This document shows, in pieces, positions 32,449-41,938 of a stretch of DNA of 54,657 bases. The DNA is from an uncultured Blautia sp. (GTDB lineage Bacteria; Bacillota; Clostridia; Lachnospirales; Lachnospiraceae). The translations under genes were made by a program, and so were the position numbers. The notes beneath the pieces were generated by a model. It saw nothing but the letters and a program-made list of their open reading frames with translations. It had not been told where the DNA came from and ran no database searches. Every line of letters begins with the position of its first letter. The stretch's first letter is position 1. Location of the stretch: NCBI GenBank assembly GCA_934378195.1, contig CAKRPO010000010.1, positions 1-54,657 of the forward strand. Reading direction: 5' to 3'.

Positions 32449-33324
32449 ATGATAGTTTTTTATATTATTCTACTGGCTATTGTACAGGGAATCACGGAGT
32501 TTCTTCCAGTCAGCAGTTTTGGACATCTCTGCTTTGTACAGAACTTGCTTGGCATGGAGCATGGGTCGGGCGTATTGTTAGAAGCTATGCTGCACCTGGG
32601 GACTCTGGCAGCGGTATTTATGACATTTCAGAAAGATATACGCAGACTGGCGCTGGAGACAATTGAAATGATCATGGATGTGATCGGTAATGCAAATCTG
32701 TATATACATAACAGACGTACCGGAGAGCAGCTTCACTATGCAAAAGTCATAAGTAATATTTACCGCAAGTTTGCAGTGCTTCTGATGCTGTCCATGGTAC
32801 CTACGATGTTTCTGGGTTATACGGCACGCAGACTTGTGGCGATGGCAGCCGCATCCAAGCTTATGCCGGGAGTCGGAATCCTGATCACAGGTATTCTTCT
32901 TCTGGTGATCGACCTGAGTCAGGTTGGAGGAACGAAAGCAGCCAAAGATGCCACTTTTTCGAATGCTATGTGGATTGGAATCTGTCAGGGACTTTCTGTT
33001 TTTCCAGGATTTTCCAGAAGTGGTATGACGATCAGTGCCGGTCTGATGAGTGGATTCAGCCGTACTTTCGCAGTAAAGTATTCATACATTCTGTCAATTC
33101 CGGCAATTATTGGAGCAATGATCATGGAGCTTGGCCAGTTTGGGTCTGCAGATATGACAGTCGGACTTGGCTTTGCGTATGTGCTCGGAATGATTGTTGC
33201 CGGATTTGTTGGCAGTCTTGTGATTCGTGCCTGCCTGAAACTGGTACACAGTGGGAAATTCCGCTTTTTTGCGTACTATTGTTTTATAGCCGGAATCATT
33301 GCACTTGTGGCAAATTATGCGTGA
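32449..33324 (+). CDS. uppP: Undecaprenyl-diphosphatase (BacA type)
   Basis: 291 residues from the ATG at 32449 (AAAGGATAAAAAT upstream). Multi-pass membrane protein with the family's (E/Q)xxxE element in VQGITEFLPVSSFGHL and the PGFSRSGMT motif (about residues 185-193). The first motif reads SSFGHL where SSSGHL or SSTGHL is usual. It recycles the C55 lipid carrier for peptidoglycan and related polymers; overexpression gives bacitracin tolerance. An insert around residues 80-105 (NANLYIHNRRTGEQLHYAK) lengthens it slightly. Confidence 0.93.
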   Translation: MIVFYIILLAIVQGITEFLPVSSFGHLCFVQNLLGMEHGSGVLLEAMLHLGTLAAVFMTFQKDIRRLALETIEMIMDVIGNANLYIHNRRTGEQLHYAKVISNIYRKFAVLLMLSMVPTMFLGYTARRLVAMAAASKLMPGVGILITGILLLVIDLSQVGGTKAAKDATFSNAMWIGICQGLSVFPGFSRSGMTISAGLMSGFSRTFAVKYSYILSIPAIIGAMIMELGQFGSADMTVGLGFAYVLGMIVAGFVGSLVIRACLKLVHSGKFRFFAYYCFIAGIIALVANYA

Positions 33325-33394
33325 GCATGAATTTTTTCTGCCGGGAGATATCCAGACAGTAGAGTTAGGAAGAATTGTTAGGAGGGGCGTCTGA

Positions 33395-36238
33395 ATGGCA
33401 GCAGTAAAGAAACAGAACAATCGAAAAGGAACCGCAAAAGCTGTTTCAGGACGTAAGAATACAAGAAGGAAACAGAACAGGAAGCAGATAAAGAAACAGG
33501 GAGTTACCAGTGGATTTCAGACAGAGATCATTCTGTTGACAATCCTGGCGGCATCAATCATTCTTATTATCAGTAATCTGGGTATGGGCGGAGTTGTTGG
33601 CGAGGCAATCAGCAAGGCATCTTTTGGCGTTATGGGACTTCTTGCATATATTTTCCCGATATTGATTTTTGTGGGAGCGGCTTTTCTTGTGTCTAACAGC
33701 AAGAATCCGCTTGCATATAAGAAACTGCTTGCAGCACTTGTGTTTTTTATTTTTTTCTGTGGACTGATCCAGCTTTTGACTGAAGGGTATATGTCGAGCA
33801 CAACGATGGCGGAATATTATACGACCTGTTCTACATATCGGACTGGCGGAGGTGTGCTTGGTGGTGCAATCTGTATTTCTACCACTTCTGCATTTGGAGT
33901 GGCAGGTGGTTATGTGATCATCGTGCTTGTCCTTTTGATCTCACTGATTCTGATTACACAGAAATCATTTTTTGGATTTGTATTTCGTATCTGGGATGCT
34001 ATTTGCGCACTTGCACGAGATGGACGGGATATGTATATGGAAGGACAGCCGGAGAGGGACCTCCGCAGAGAGCTCCGTGTACAGGAACGCAGGAATAGAA
34101 GAGAAGAACGTCAGGCACAGCTGGAGCGAGATCTGGAAGAAGCCCGTGCACAGGAAGGCACTGGCGGAGAACTTACAATAGACAAAAAGAAAAACTCTAC
34201 AGGATTTTTGGACGGTACACTGTTAGTCCCGCCGAAAAATAAAAAGAAGAAAAAGCACAAAGCTGCTGCCGAAGAGAAGATGACAGCAGAAGATACAGAA
34301 ATGGAAAACACGCCGGTTATGACTGCCTCAGCAGAGAATGATGCAGTTGAAGCGATAGAGATGGAGCATGCTGGCGATATGACACCGGATGCTGTGATGC
34401 CGGAAGAAACAGAAGAAACAGAAGAAACAGACAGCTCAGCTTCTGCACAGCAGATGTTTGAAATTCATCGTGCGGAGCCGGATACATTTTATCAGGAAGT
34501 ACAGGAGGAGATTCCGCCGGCGGAAGAACCTTATGAAGAACCTGCTGACAGCTATATGCAGGAAACATATGCACAGGAGTCAGTGGAGACGTATACCGAA
34601 CCGCAGGCAGACAGACCGAAGGTACAGGAAGTCCCGGAAGTGGCATCGCAGCCGGAAACCAGAAATTCTTCTCAGCCGGTAAAGAATCCAAAGTCTTCTC
34701 AGCAGGAGATTGAAAGTGGAATTCAGAATATACAGAAAGAGATCACACAGCAGAATGAAGCGGTTAAGAGGGAATATCATTACCCGCCGCTGAAACTTCT
34801 GAAGCGTGGCGATGGTAAGTCACAGGGGGATTCAGATGAGCATCTTCGCAAGACCGCGAAGAAACTGCAGGATACACTGCATAATTTTGGCGTGAATGTT
34901 ACCGTGACAAATGTAAGTTGCGGACCGACGGTTACCCGATATGAACTGCAGCCGGAAATGGGCGTGAAAGTAAGCAAGATCGTGAATCTTGCGGATGATA
35001 TCAAACTGAATCTTGCAACACCGGATATCCGTATTGAAGCCCCGATTCCGGGTAAAGCAGCTGTCGGTATTGAAGTCCCGAATAAAGAGAATCATGCGGT
35101 CATGCTGCGTGAAATCCTGCAGTCACAGGAATTCCAGAGTGCAAAGTCAAAACTGTCGTTTGCAGTTGGTAAGGATATTGCGGGCAAGCCTGTTGTTACA
35201 GATATCGCCAAGATGCCACATCTTCTGATCGCAGGTGCTACCGGATCAGGTAAATCGGTATGTATCAATACGTTGATTATCAGTCTTCTTTATAAGGCAT
35301 CTCCGGAAGATGTGAAACTGATCATGATCGACCCAAAAGTAGTAGAGCTGAGTGTGTATAATGGTATTCCGCATCTGTTTATTCCGGTTGTCACGGATCC
35401 AAAGAAAGCTGCTGGTGCACTGAACTGGGCTGTATCAGAAATGATGAGCCGATACAATACTTTTGCGGAATACAGTGTGCGTAATCTGCAGGAATATAAC
35501 CGTAAGGTGGAAGGCATGCGCATTCCGGAAGGAGAAGAACGTCCGGAGAAGATGCCGCAGATTGTGATCATTGTGGATGAGCTTGCGGATCTTATGATGG
35601 TTGCACCAGGCGAAGTAGAGGATGCGATCTGCCGTCTGGCACAGCTGGCGCGTGCGGCAGGCATTCACCTGATCATTGCGACGCAGCGTCCATCGGTAAA
35701 TGTCATCACCGGTCTGATCAAGGCAAATATGCCATCTCGGATTGCATTCTCCGTATCTTCCGGTGTTGATTCCAGAACGATCCTGGATATGAACGGAGCA
35801 GAGAAGCTCCTTGGTAAAGGTGACATGCTGTTCTATCCGCAGGGCTATCAGAAACCGGCCAGACTGCAGGGAGCATTTGTCTCTGACGAAGAAGTCAGCA
35901 GCATTGTAGATTTTCTTGCCGAAAAGAATCCGGGAATGCAGTACAATTCTCAGATAGAACAACAGGTAAATACAGCTAGTATGGCAGGTGGTGGAAGTGC
36001 GGCTTCCGGAGATGATCGTGATGCATATTTTGTAGATGCCGGTAAGTTTATCATAGAGAAAGAGAAAGCATCGATCGGTATGCTGCAGCGAATGTTTAAG
36101 ATTGGCTTTAACAGAGCGGCGAGGATCATGGATCAGCTTTGCGATGCCGGAGTGGTCGGTCCGGAGGAAGGAACGAAGCCTCGTAAGGTACTGATGTCGG
36201 CAGAAGAATTTGAAAATTATATTGAGGAATATCTATAA
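33395..36238 (+). CDS. ftsK: FtsK/SpoIIIE-family DNA translocase
   Basis: 947 residues. A basic N-terminal tail precedes four membrane segments (about 45-66, 74-100, 108-130, 170-187). A long acidic, Glu/Pro-rich linker (about 220-440) leads to the RecA-like motor with Walker A GATGSGKS (about 614-621) and Walker B IVIIVDELADLMM. The C-terminal gamma winged helix (SIGMLQRMFKIGFNRAARIMDQL) reads orienting sequences on the chromosome. It pumps DNA across the division or sporulation septum. GGAGGGGCG precedes the ATG. Confidence 0.96.
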   Translation: MAAVKKQNNRKGTAKAVSGRKNTRRKQNRKQIKKQGVTSGFQTEIILLTILAASIILIISNLGMGGVVGEAISKASFGVMGLLAYIFPILIFVGAAFLVSNSKNPLAYKKLLAALVFFIFFCGLIQLLTEGYMSSTTMAEYYTTCSTYRTGGGVLGGAICISTTSAFGVAGGYVIIVLVLLISLILITQKSFFGFVFRIWDAICALARDGRDMYMEGQPERDLRRELRVQERRNRREERQAQLERDLEEARAQEGTGGELTIDKKKNSTGFLDGTLLVPPKNKKKKKHKAAAEEKMTAEDTEMENTPVMTASAENDAVEAIEMEHAGDMTPDAVMPEETEETEETDSSASAQQMFEIHRAEPDTFYQEVQEEIPPAEEPYEEPADSYMQETYAQESVETYTEPQADRPKVQEVPEVASQPETRNSSQPVKNPKSSQQEIESGIQNIQKEITQQNEAVKREYHYPPLKLLKRGDGKSQGDSDEHLRKTAKKLQDTLHNFGVNVTVTNVSCGPTVTRYELQPEMGVKVSKIVNLADDIKLNLATPDIRIEAPIPGKAAVGIEVPNKENHAVMLREILQSQEFQSAKSKLSFAVGKDIAGKPVVTDIAKMPHLLIAGATGSGKSVCINTLIISLLYKASPEDVKLIMIDPKVVELSVYNGIPHLFIPVVTDPKKAAGALNWAVSEMMSRYNTFAEYSVRNLQEYNRKVEGMRIPEGEERPEKMPQIVIIVDELADLMMVAPGEVEDAICRLAQLARAAGIHLIIATQRPSVNVITGLIKANMPSRIAFSVSSGVDSRTILDMNGAEKLLGKGDMLFYPQGYQKPARLQGAFVSDEEVSSIVDFLAEKNPGMQYNSQIEQQVNTASMAGGGSAASGDDRDAYFVDAGKFIIEKEKASIGMLQRMFKIGFNRAARIMDQLCDAGVVGPEEGTKPRKVLMSAEEFENYIEEYL

Positions 36239-36298
36239 TACCAGGTAGAATTGCGAGAGTGTGTAACGCGAAACTATCTGTAGGTATTATCAGGGAAA

Positions 36299-36787
36299 AT
36301 GAATGAAATGGAAATAAAAATCGTAACAGTAGGAAAGATCAAAGAAAAATATCTGAACGATGGAATCGCTGAGTATGCGAAGCGTCTGAGCCGGTATTGC
36401 AAGCTGACATTCTGCCAGGTGCCTGATGAAAAGACACCGGACAAAGCATCCGATGCTCTGAACATGCAGATTAAGAATACAGAGGCAGAACGTCTGATGA
36501 AACACATTCGTGAACAGGACTATGTGATTGCGCTTGCAATTGATGGCAAGATGCTGGATTCCGTGGAACTGTCTGAAAAGATTGGACGTCTTGGAGTAGA
36601 AGGCAAAAGTTCGATAGCATTTGTGATCGGTGGTTCGCTGGGCCTTGGTGACGAGGTCCTGAAACGTGCAGATTATAAACTGAGTTTTTCGAAGATGACA
36701 TTCCCGCATCAGCTGATGCAGATGATTCTTCTGGAGCAGATTTATCGCGGTTACAGAATTCTGAATCACGAACCTTATCACAAATAA
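36299..36787 (+). CDS. rlmH: 23S rRNA (pseudouridine1915-N3)-methyltransferase
   Basis: 162 residues, full length. MEIKIVTVGKIKEKYL at the start, the SPOUT knot with FVIGGSLGLGDEV, and the C-terminal SKMTFPHQLMQMILLEQIYRGYRI..EPYHK are diagnostic. It methylates pseudouridine 1915 in helix 69 of 23S rRNA in assembled ribosomes. Two nearby ATGs (36299 and 36308) are possible; the first is listed. Confidence 0.96.
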   Translation: MNEMEIKIVTVGKIKEKYLNDGIAEYAKRLSRYCKLTFCQVPDEKTPDKASDALNMQIKNTEAERLMKHIREQDYVIALAIDGKMLDSVELSEKIGRLGVEGKSSIAFVIGGSLGLGDEVLKRADYKLSFSKMTFPHQLMQMILLEQIYRGYRILNHEPYHK

Positions 36788-36866
36788 ATATGACAGATAC
36801 TTTACGAAACAATCCGGAATGGTTCCGGTTTGTATACATGATTTTCTAAAAAGGAGGATATGCAAT

Positions 36867-37196
36867 ATGGCAACAACAGAGAGAGTAGAAAATATGGCAG
36901 GCGGACAGGGACATACACTGGTTAAGCGTCTCCTCGATGAAAAACAGTTAAACGGAAAATGCAGGTTATACGCACAGGTAACTCTGGAACCGGGATGTTC
37001 TCTGGGATATCACGAACATCACAATGAAAGTGAAACATACTATATCCTTTCCGGAAAAGGTATTTACAGTGACAATGGAACACTTCGTATGGTACAGGCC
37101 GGTGATGTGACATTTACACCGGATGGCAAAGGTCATGGACTTACCAACAGCGGAGATGAAGATCTTGTATTTATGGCGCTGATCATTCTGGATTAA
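36867..37196 (+). CDS. Cupin-domain protein
   Basis: 109 residues from the ATG at 36867, preceded by AAGGAGGATATGCAAT. Single beta-barrel cupin with both motifs: GYHEHHNESETYYILSGKG (His, His, Glu) and DVTFTPDGKGHGLTN (His), giving a full metal site. No catalytic role can be named; small cupins of this type often bind sugars or metals. The stop overlaps an alternative start of the DUF2284 gene by one base, so the two are probably co-expressed. Confidence 0.88.
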   Translation: MATTERVENMAGGQGHTLVKRLLDEKQLNGKCRLYAQVTLEPGCSLGYHEHHNESETYYILSGKGIYSDNGTLRMVQAGDVTFTPDGKGHGLTNSGDEDLVFMALIILD

Positions 37197-37210
37197 TGGA
37201 GGAAGAGCCG

Positions 37211-37759
37211 ATGGCGGCAGAATTGAATATTGATAAATTTGAAGAATTTATAGCGCAGTATCCGATCTTTGAGTATCGTGTCCTGAAGACGGAAGAACTG
37301 TCTGTGGAAGACAGGGTAAGAATTGTCTGTCAGCAGGAGTGCGAGCGATATGGATCGACCTGGGCCTGTCCGCCGGCGGTAGGAACTCTGAAGGAATGTG
37401 AAGACAGAATTCGTGGATATAGTCAGGCCGTTTTTTTCTCAAGTGTTGCGGAAGTTTCGGATATCATGAATATGCCGGAAATGCTTGCGACGAGAGCTGC
37501 ACATGAAGAACTGACAACAGCAGTGGCAGGATTTTTGCGTGAACAGGGATTCGAGACGTTTACGCTGTCTACAGAATCCTGTGATATCTGTGAGGACTGC
37601 GCGTATCCGCATGGACAGCCGTGCAGACATCCGGACAGGATGCATCCATGCCTTGAAAGCCATGGAGTTGTGGTAAGTGAGATCGTAGAGAAGCAGCAGA
37701 TGGAATATAATCTGGGCGGCAATACAATACTTTGGTTTTCCATGGTATTATATAAATAA
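37211..37759 (+). CDS. DUF2284 Cys-rich metal-binding protein
   Basis: 182 residues from the ATG at 37211, with GGAGGAAGAGCCG upstream; an ATG at 37196 is the alternative. The family marks are CGSTWACPP-like (ERYGSTWACPPAVGTLKEC) and a C-terminal cluster CDICEDCAYPHGQPCRHPDRMHPCLES, suited to binding an iron-sulfur cluster or zinc. Function unknown; the family is common in anaerobes. Expressed with the cupin gene. Confidence 0.87.
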   Translation: MAAELNIDKFEEFIAQYPIFEYRVLKTEELSVEDRVRIVCQQECERYGSTWACPPAVGTLKECEDRIRGYSQAVFFSSVAEVSDIMNMPEMLATRAAHEELTTAVAGFLREQGFETFTLSTESCDICEDCAYPHGQPCRHPDRMHPCLESHGVVVSEIVEKQQMEYNLGGNTILWFSMVLYK

Positions 37760-37778
37760 AAGATAAAACATAAAAAAT

Positions 37779-37821
37779 ACCTCTCCGACGTACAATGTTA
37801 ATAAGTGCCGGGGAGGTTTTT
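37779..37821 (+). terminator. Terminator-like hairpin that encloses the yqfC ribosome binding site
   Basis: ACCTCTCCG (37779-37787) pairs with CGGGGAGGT (37809-37817) with one G-T, then TTTTTG directly before the yqfC ATG at 37825. GGGGAGG, the ribosome binding site, is in the 3' arm. The same design occurs before tepA at 29084. Confidence 0.65.
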
Positions 37822-37824
37822 GTC

Positions 37825-38100
37825 ATGAAAAAGATAGGACAATGGAAAGAAGACCTTGTTACCTCTCTGGAAATACCAAGAGACCTGGCAATGAAGGAGA
37901 CGATCGTCACAGTTACCGGAAGGCATCAGGTAGTTGTATGCAATTATCGTAGTATTTTACGCTACGAAAAGGAAGAAATTATTTTGCTGACATTTCGTGG
38001 GAAACTTCAGATTCGTGGGAAAAGACTGCAGATTCCACTGTATACGCCGGAAGAAATGTACATACAGGGCGTGATCCTGGAAATCATTCTGGAACGTTAG
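37825..38100 (+). CDS. yqfC: Sporulation protein YqfC (YabP family)
   Basis: 91 residues from the ATG at 37825 (GGGGAGGTTTTTGTC). The YabP/YqfC fold shows in VTVTGRHQVVVCNYRSILRYEKEEIILLTFRGKLQIRG. In B. subtilis yqfC is transcribed by SigE in the mother cell and required for normal sporulation. It precedes yqfD by 9 bases, the conserved order. Confidence 0.9.
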   Translation: MKKIGQWKEDLVTSLEIPRDLAMKETIVTVTGRHQVVVCNYRSILRYEKEEIILLTFRGKLQIRGKRLQIPLYTPEEMYIQGVILEIILER

Positions 38101-38109
38101 GAGGCATCT

Positions 38110-39336
38110 ATGAAAGAGAGGACTGGGTTTCGAAAAGGTTATGTCAGGGTGCGGATTCAGGGAGAGCAGACGGAACGGTTTCTGAATCTGTGCAGGGCAC
38201 GAAGGATTAAGATCTATGACCTTACGAGAGATGCTGATCAGTGCCTGAACGGTTGCTTTCAGTTGCAGGATTTTTTCAGACTTTTGCCTGTTCGCCGCAA
38301 AACAAAAGTCAAAATACATATTCTGGAAAAACATGGACTGCCCTTCTTTTTTTATCGAAGTAAAAAGAGAAAGGCTTTTTTTCTTGGAGTGATATTATGC
38401 ATGCTGCTGTTTGCCTTTTTTACTGGTCGTTTGTGGGAAATCGATGTGGAAGGGAATGTCAGGAACAGTACGCCGGAGATTCTGGAATTCCTGAAAGAGC
38501 AGGGGATTGTACACGGCATGGCACGAAGCAGGATCAGCTGCAGTAAAGTTGCGGCAGATATCCGTGAAAGATACCCGGATATCACATGGGTATCGGCACA
38601 GTTGGATGGAACAAGACTTTTGTTGACGGTTAAGGAGGGGATTTTTGTACAAAAGACAGAAGAGGAAAAAGAGAATGCCTGTAATATCATTGCAGATGGA
38701 GCTGGAGAAATCGTAAAAATAATTACACGTGCCGGTGTGCCGCAAAAAAAAGAAGGAGATCAGTGCCAGAAAGGGGAGCTTCTGGTATCCGGTATCCTGG
38801 AATTGAAGAATGACAGTCAGGAGGTAGTAAAGTACGAGGCGGTCCATGCAGATGCTGATATTTACATCAAACGACAAAAGGCATATTATCGCGAGATACC
38901 GATGCTGTATGAGACGGAGGAATGGACCGGAAAAGAGAAAAAGGGTGTGTATGTCCGGGCTGCTGGACTTTATTTTGGGCTTGGCGATAAAGCAGAGAAA
39001 GGCTGGAATCAAAGTACAGAGGACAAAAAAATATTTCTGACCGAAAGCTTTTGCCTGCCCGTTTCGATAGGCCGGATTATAAAGAAACAGTTCAAAACGG
39101 TAAAGAAAGAGTATACGGAAGATGAGGTAAAGGAGCTGGCATGGCGTATTTTACAGCTTCATGAGGAAAAATTAATGCAAAAAGGGGTTCAAATATCTGC
39201 AAATAATGTTAAAATAGAGATTGACCACAAGACCTGTATCAGCAAAGGTTTTTTGGAAATTATAGAAAAAATCGGAGAGGAGACTCCTGTAGAAATACCG
39301 GAGCAGCCTGCAGAAAGGACAACAGAGGATGGCTAA
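38110..39336 (+). CDS. yqfD: Sporulation protein YqfD
   Basis: 408 residues. An N-terminal RNA- or peptide-binding-like region precedes one membrane segment (about 97-115, FFLGVILCMLLFAFFTG). The extracytoplasmic domain begins WEIDVEGNVRNSTPEIL and continues ITWVSAQLDGTRLLLTVKEG, typical of YqfD. The protein is needed for efficient sporulation in Bacillus; mechanism unknown. GGAGGCATCT precedes the start, and its 3' end overlaps phoH by 8 bases. Confidence 0.92.
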   Translation: MKERTGFRKGYVRVRIQGEQTERFLNLCRARRIKIYDLTRDADQCLNGCFQLQDFFRLLPVRRKTKVKIHILEKHGLPFFFYRSKKRKAFFLGVILCMLLFAFFTGRLWEIDVEGNVRNSTPEILEFLKEQGIVHGMARSRISCSKVAADIRERYPDITWVSAQLDGTRLLLTVKEGIFVQKTEEEKENACNIIADGAGEIVKIITRAGVPQKKEGDQCQKGELLVSGILELKNDSQEVVKYEAVHADADIYIKRQKAYYREIPMLYETEEWTGKEKKGVYVRAAGLYFGLGDKAEKGWNQSTEDKKIFLTESFCLPVSIGRIIKKQFKTVKKEYTEDEVKELAWRILQLHEEKLMQKGVQISANNVKIEIDHKTCISKGFLEIIEKIGEETPVEIPEQPAERTTEDG

Positions 39337-40357
39337 CAGCATTATTGAGCTATATACGCAGGTTCCTGCAGATCTGGAGGGAAACGTGTTTGGACAGTTT
39401 GATGAACATCTCAAACTGATTGAACGGACGCTGAATGTGACATTGATATCCAGGGACGGGATGCTGAAGATTCTGGGTACAGAGCAGAGTGCGACTCAGG
39501 CAAAGAAACTTATAGAGGAACTGGTGACTCTTGCAGGGAGGGGGAATACGATAACCAGACAGAATGTCAGTTATGCATTGTCACTTGCCATGGAGGAACG
39601 CAATCAGGTCCTTACAGAAATAGATAAAGATTTTATCTGCAATACAATACAGGGCAGACCGATCAAGCCCAAGACACTGGGACAGCAGGAGTATGTAGAG
39701 CAGATCCGTAAGAAGATGATCGTATTTGGGATCGGACCGGCCGGAACCGGTAAGACGTATCTTGCTATGGCGATGGCAGTCACTGCATTCCGAAACGAAG
39801 AGGTCAGTCGTATTATTCTGACAAGACCGGCGATTGAAGCCGGTGAGAAGCTGGGATTTCTTCCGGGAGATCTGCAGAGTAAAGTAGATCCGTATCTGCG
39901 TCCATTATATGATGCACTATATCAGATTATGGGAGCGGACAGTTTTGCCAAGAATATGGAGCGTGGACTGATCGAGGTCGCACCGCTTGCTTATATGCGA
40001 GGACGTACATTGGATAATGCATTTATTATCCTGGATGAGGCACAGAATACGACACCGGCACAGATGAAAATGTTCCTGACCCGTATCGGTTTCGGATCCA
40101 AGGTTGTCGTTACCGGTGATGCTTCCCAGAAGGACCTTCCGAGAGACGCCGTATCCGGTCTTGATGTGGCAGCGAAAGTCCTTAAAAAGATTGATGACAT
40201 TGGATTCTGCCAGCTTACCAGCAAAGACGTGGTTCGTCATCCACTGGTACAGCAGATTGTTCAGGCATATGATGATTATGAAAAGAAACAGAAACCGTCC
40301 AGAAGTACCGGCGGTACGAGGACAGTTCGGAGGAAAAAGAATGACCATACAGATTGA
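39329..40357 (+). CDS. phoH: PhoH-family ATPase
   Basis: 342 residues. An N-terminal KH-like part (about 1-75) precedes the PhoH ATPase: Walker A GIGPAGTGKTYLAMAMAV (about 131-148) and IILDEAQNTTPAQMKMFLTRIG as Walker B, then VVTGDASQKDLP. PhoH proteins are predicted RNA-associated helicase-like ATPases and cluster with YbeY across bacteria. The start is inside the yqfD end and the stop is inside the ybeY start (17-base overlap). Confidence 0.95.
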   Translation: MANSIIELYTQVPADLEGNVFGQFDEHLKLIERTLNVTLISRDGMLKILGTEQSATQAKKLIEELVTLAGRGNTITRQNVSYALSLAMEERNQVLTEIDKDFICNTIQGRPIKPKTLGQQEYVEQIRKKMIVFGIGPAGTGKTYLAMAMAVTAFRNEEVSRIILTRPAIEAGEKLGFLPGDLQSKVDPYLRPLYDALYQIMGADSFAKNMERGLIEVAPLAYMRGRTLDNAFIILDEAQNTTPAQMKMFLTRIGFGSKVVVTGDASQKDLPRDAVSGLDVAAKVLKKIDDIGFCQLTSKDVVRHPLVQQIVQAYDDYEKKQKPSRSTGGTRTVRRKKNDHTD

Positions 40358-40835
40358 TTATGAAGCAGAGCGTAAACTCGATATTGATTATGAGAAACTG
40401 GCAGCAAAAGTAGCCGAACACATTCTTGAGACAGAGAATTGCCCCTATGATGTATGTGTGAATCTTGTGATCACAGATAACGAAGAAATCAAGAGAGTAA
40501 ATACAGAGTTCCGTTCAATCGGAGCACCGACAGATGTGCTTTCTTTTCCGATGATTCCATTTGAGACTCCGGCAGATTATTCTGTGATAGAGGGAGATGA
40601 CAGTTATTTTGATCTGGACACAGACGAACTGATTCTGGGTGATGTGATGATTTCTGTCGATAAGGTATATGCACAGGCAAAAGAGTATGGGCACAGTACG
40701 GAGAGAGAATTCAGTTTCCTCTTTGCGCACAGTATGCTGCATCTGCTCGGTTATGATCACATGGTACCGGATGAAGCGGCAGTTATGGAAGCTAAGCAGG
40801 CAAAAGCACTGGAAGATCTGGGAATTACCAGATAA
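40341..40835 (+). CDS. ybeY: Endoribonuclease YbeY (rRNA maturation factor)
   Basis: 164 residues from the ATG at 40341, with CGGAGGAAAAAGA upstream; longer frames run through phoH. NTEFRSIGAPTDVLSFPM and the zinc motif HSMLHLLGYDH (three His) are diagnostic. It takes part in 16S rRNA 3'-end maturation and ribosome quality control. In Bacillus the pgpH (yqfF) gene lies between phoH and ybeY; here it is absent. Confidence 0.96.
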   Translation: MTIQIDYEAERKLDIDYEKLAAKVAEHILETENCPYDVCVNLVITDNEEIKRVNTEFRSIGAPTDVLSFPMIPFETPADYSVIEGDDSYFDLDTDELILGDVMISVDKVYAQAKEYGHSTEREFSFLFAHSMLHLLGYDHMVPDEAAVMEAKQAKALEDLGITR

Positions 40836-40862
40836 CACTCGTGATCTGAAAGGAGAACGTCT

Positions 40863-41876
40863 ATGAAAAAGAAATTGATGGCAGCAGTTATGGCATTGGT
40901 TGTGATGGGAGTAACACCGGTTGGTGTACAGGCTGATACTATGGTAAAGAGCTACCTTACAGGTCTGGATGTTCCCGAATCAGAGGGCAGGGTGCGCCCG
41001 GTTGCTGTGATGCTGAATAATATCGAGGCAGGCTGTCCGCAGAGCGGAATTGCAAATGCAGGTGTTGTCTATGAGGCTCCGGTAGAAGGTGATATCACAA
41101 GATTGATGGGCATTTTTGAAGATTATCAGGATCTGGAAAGAATCGGATCCGTCAGAAGCTGCAGGGACTACTATATTTTTTATGCCAATGAATTTGATGC
41201 AATCTATGCACATTACGGGCAGTCCGCTTTTGCACTTCCGTTTTTTGAACAGCATCTGATAGATAATCTGAATGGAGTTAAATTAGGTAAAACCTGTTAT
41301 TTCAGAAGTACAGACCGCAAGGCTCCGCACAATGCATATACAACGTATGATCTTTTGCAGCAGGGAATTGACAAGATGGGATACAGCCGGGAATACAAAG
41401 AGGATTACGACGGACATTATGTATTTGCTCCGGACGGGACAGAGAATGCCTTACCACAGGGGACATCTGCACAGGAAATACATTTTGACAATTTCCCGGT
41501 AAATCATCCGTGGTTTGTATATGATGAGGATACAAAGAAATATAGTCGTTTTCAGTATGGTACCGCACAGATTGATGATCTTACCGGAGAACAGCTGACC
41601 TGTGATAATATCCTGATCCAGTATTCTTATGTGACGACATATGAAGGAACAAGTTATAAAGATATTGAGACGATCACGGACCGGGACGGCAATTCCGGAG
41701 GCAGAGGTAAATATATCACACGTGGCAAGGCAATTGATATTACCTGGCAGAAGGATTCTCCGTGGGGTGTAACGCATTACATTACAGAGGATAATCAGGA
41801 AGTGCAGTTGAATCCAGGAACGACCTGGGTAGAAATCGTACAGGATGACAGGATTGATAAGATTACTTATCAGTAG
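40863..41876 (+). CDS. DUF3048-family secreted protein (YerB-like)
   Basis: 337 residues with a signal peptide (MKKKLMAAVMALVVMGVTPVGVQA) and no lipobox Cys, whereas YerB itself is a lipoprotein. The DUF3048 region shows RPVAVMLNNIEAGCPQSGIANAGVVYEAPVEGDITRLMGIF and RIGSVRSCRDYY; the C-terminal domain has GKYITRGKAIDITWQKDSPWGVTHY and LNPGTTWVEIV. Function unknown; likely extracellular. AAAGGAGAACGTCT precedes the start. It ends the phoH-ybeY gene group. Confidence 0.88.
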   Translation: MKKKLMAAVMALVVMGVTPVGVQADTMVKSYLTGLDVPESEGRVRPVAVMLNNIEAGCPQSGIANAGVVYEAPVEGDITRLMGIFEDYQDLERIGSVRSCRDYYIFYANEFDAIYAHYGQSAFALPFFEQHLIDNLNGVKLGKTCYFRSTDRKAPHNAYTTYDLLQQGIDKMGYSREYKEDYDGHYVFAPDGTENALPQGTSAQEIHFDNFPVNHPWFVYDEDTKKYSRFQYGTAQIDDLTGEQLTCDNILIQYSYVTTYEGTSYKDIETITDRDGNSGGRGKYITRGKAIDITWQKDSPWGVTHYITEDNQEVQLNPGTTWVEIVQDDRIDKITYQ

Positions 41877-41938
41877 AAAGAATCCCTGTTATTACACTGA
41901 TATAAAATAACACTATAACAATAACTGGAGAAAATACC

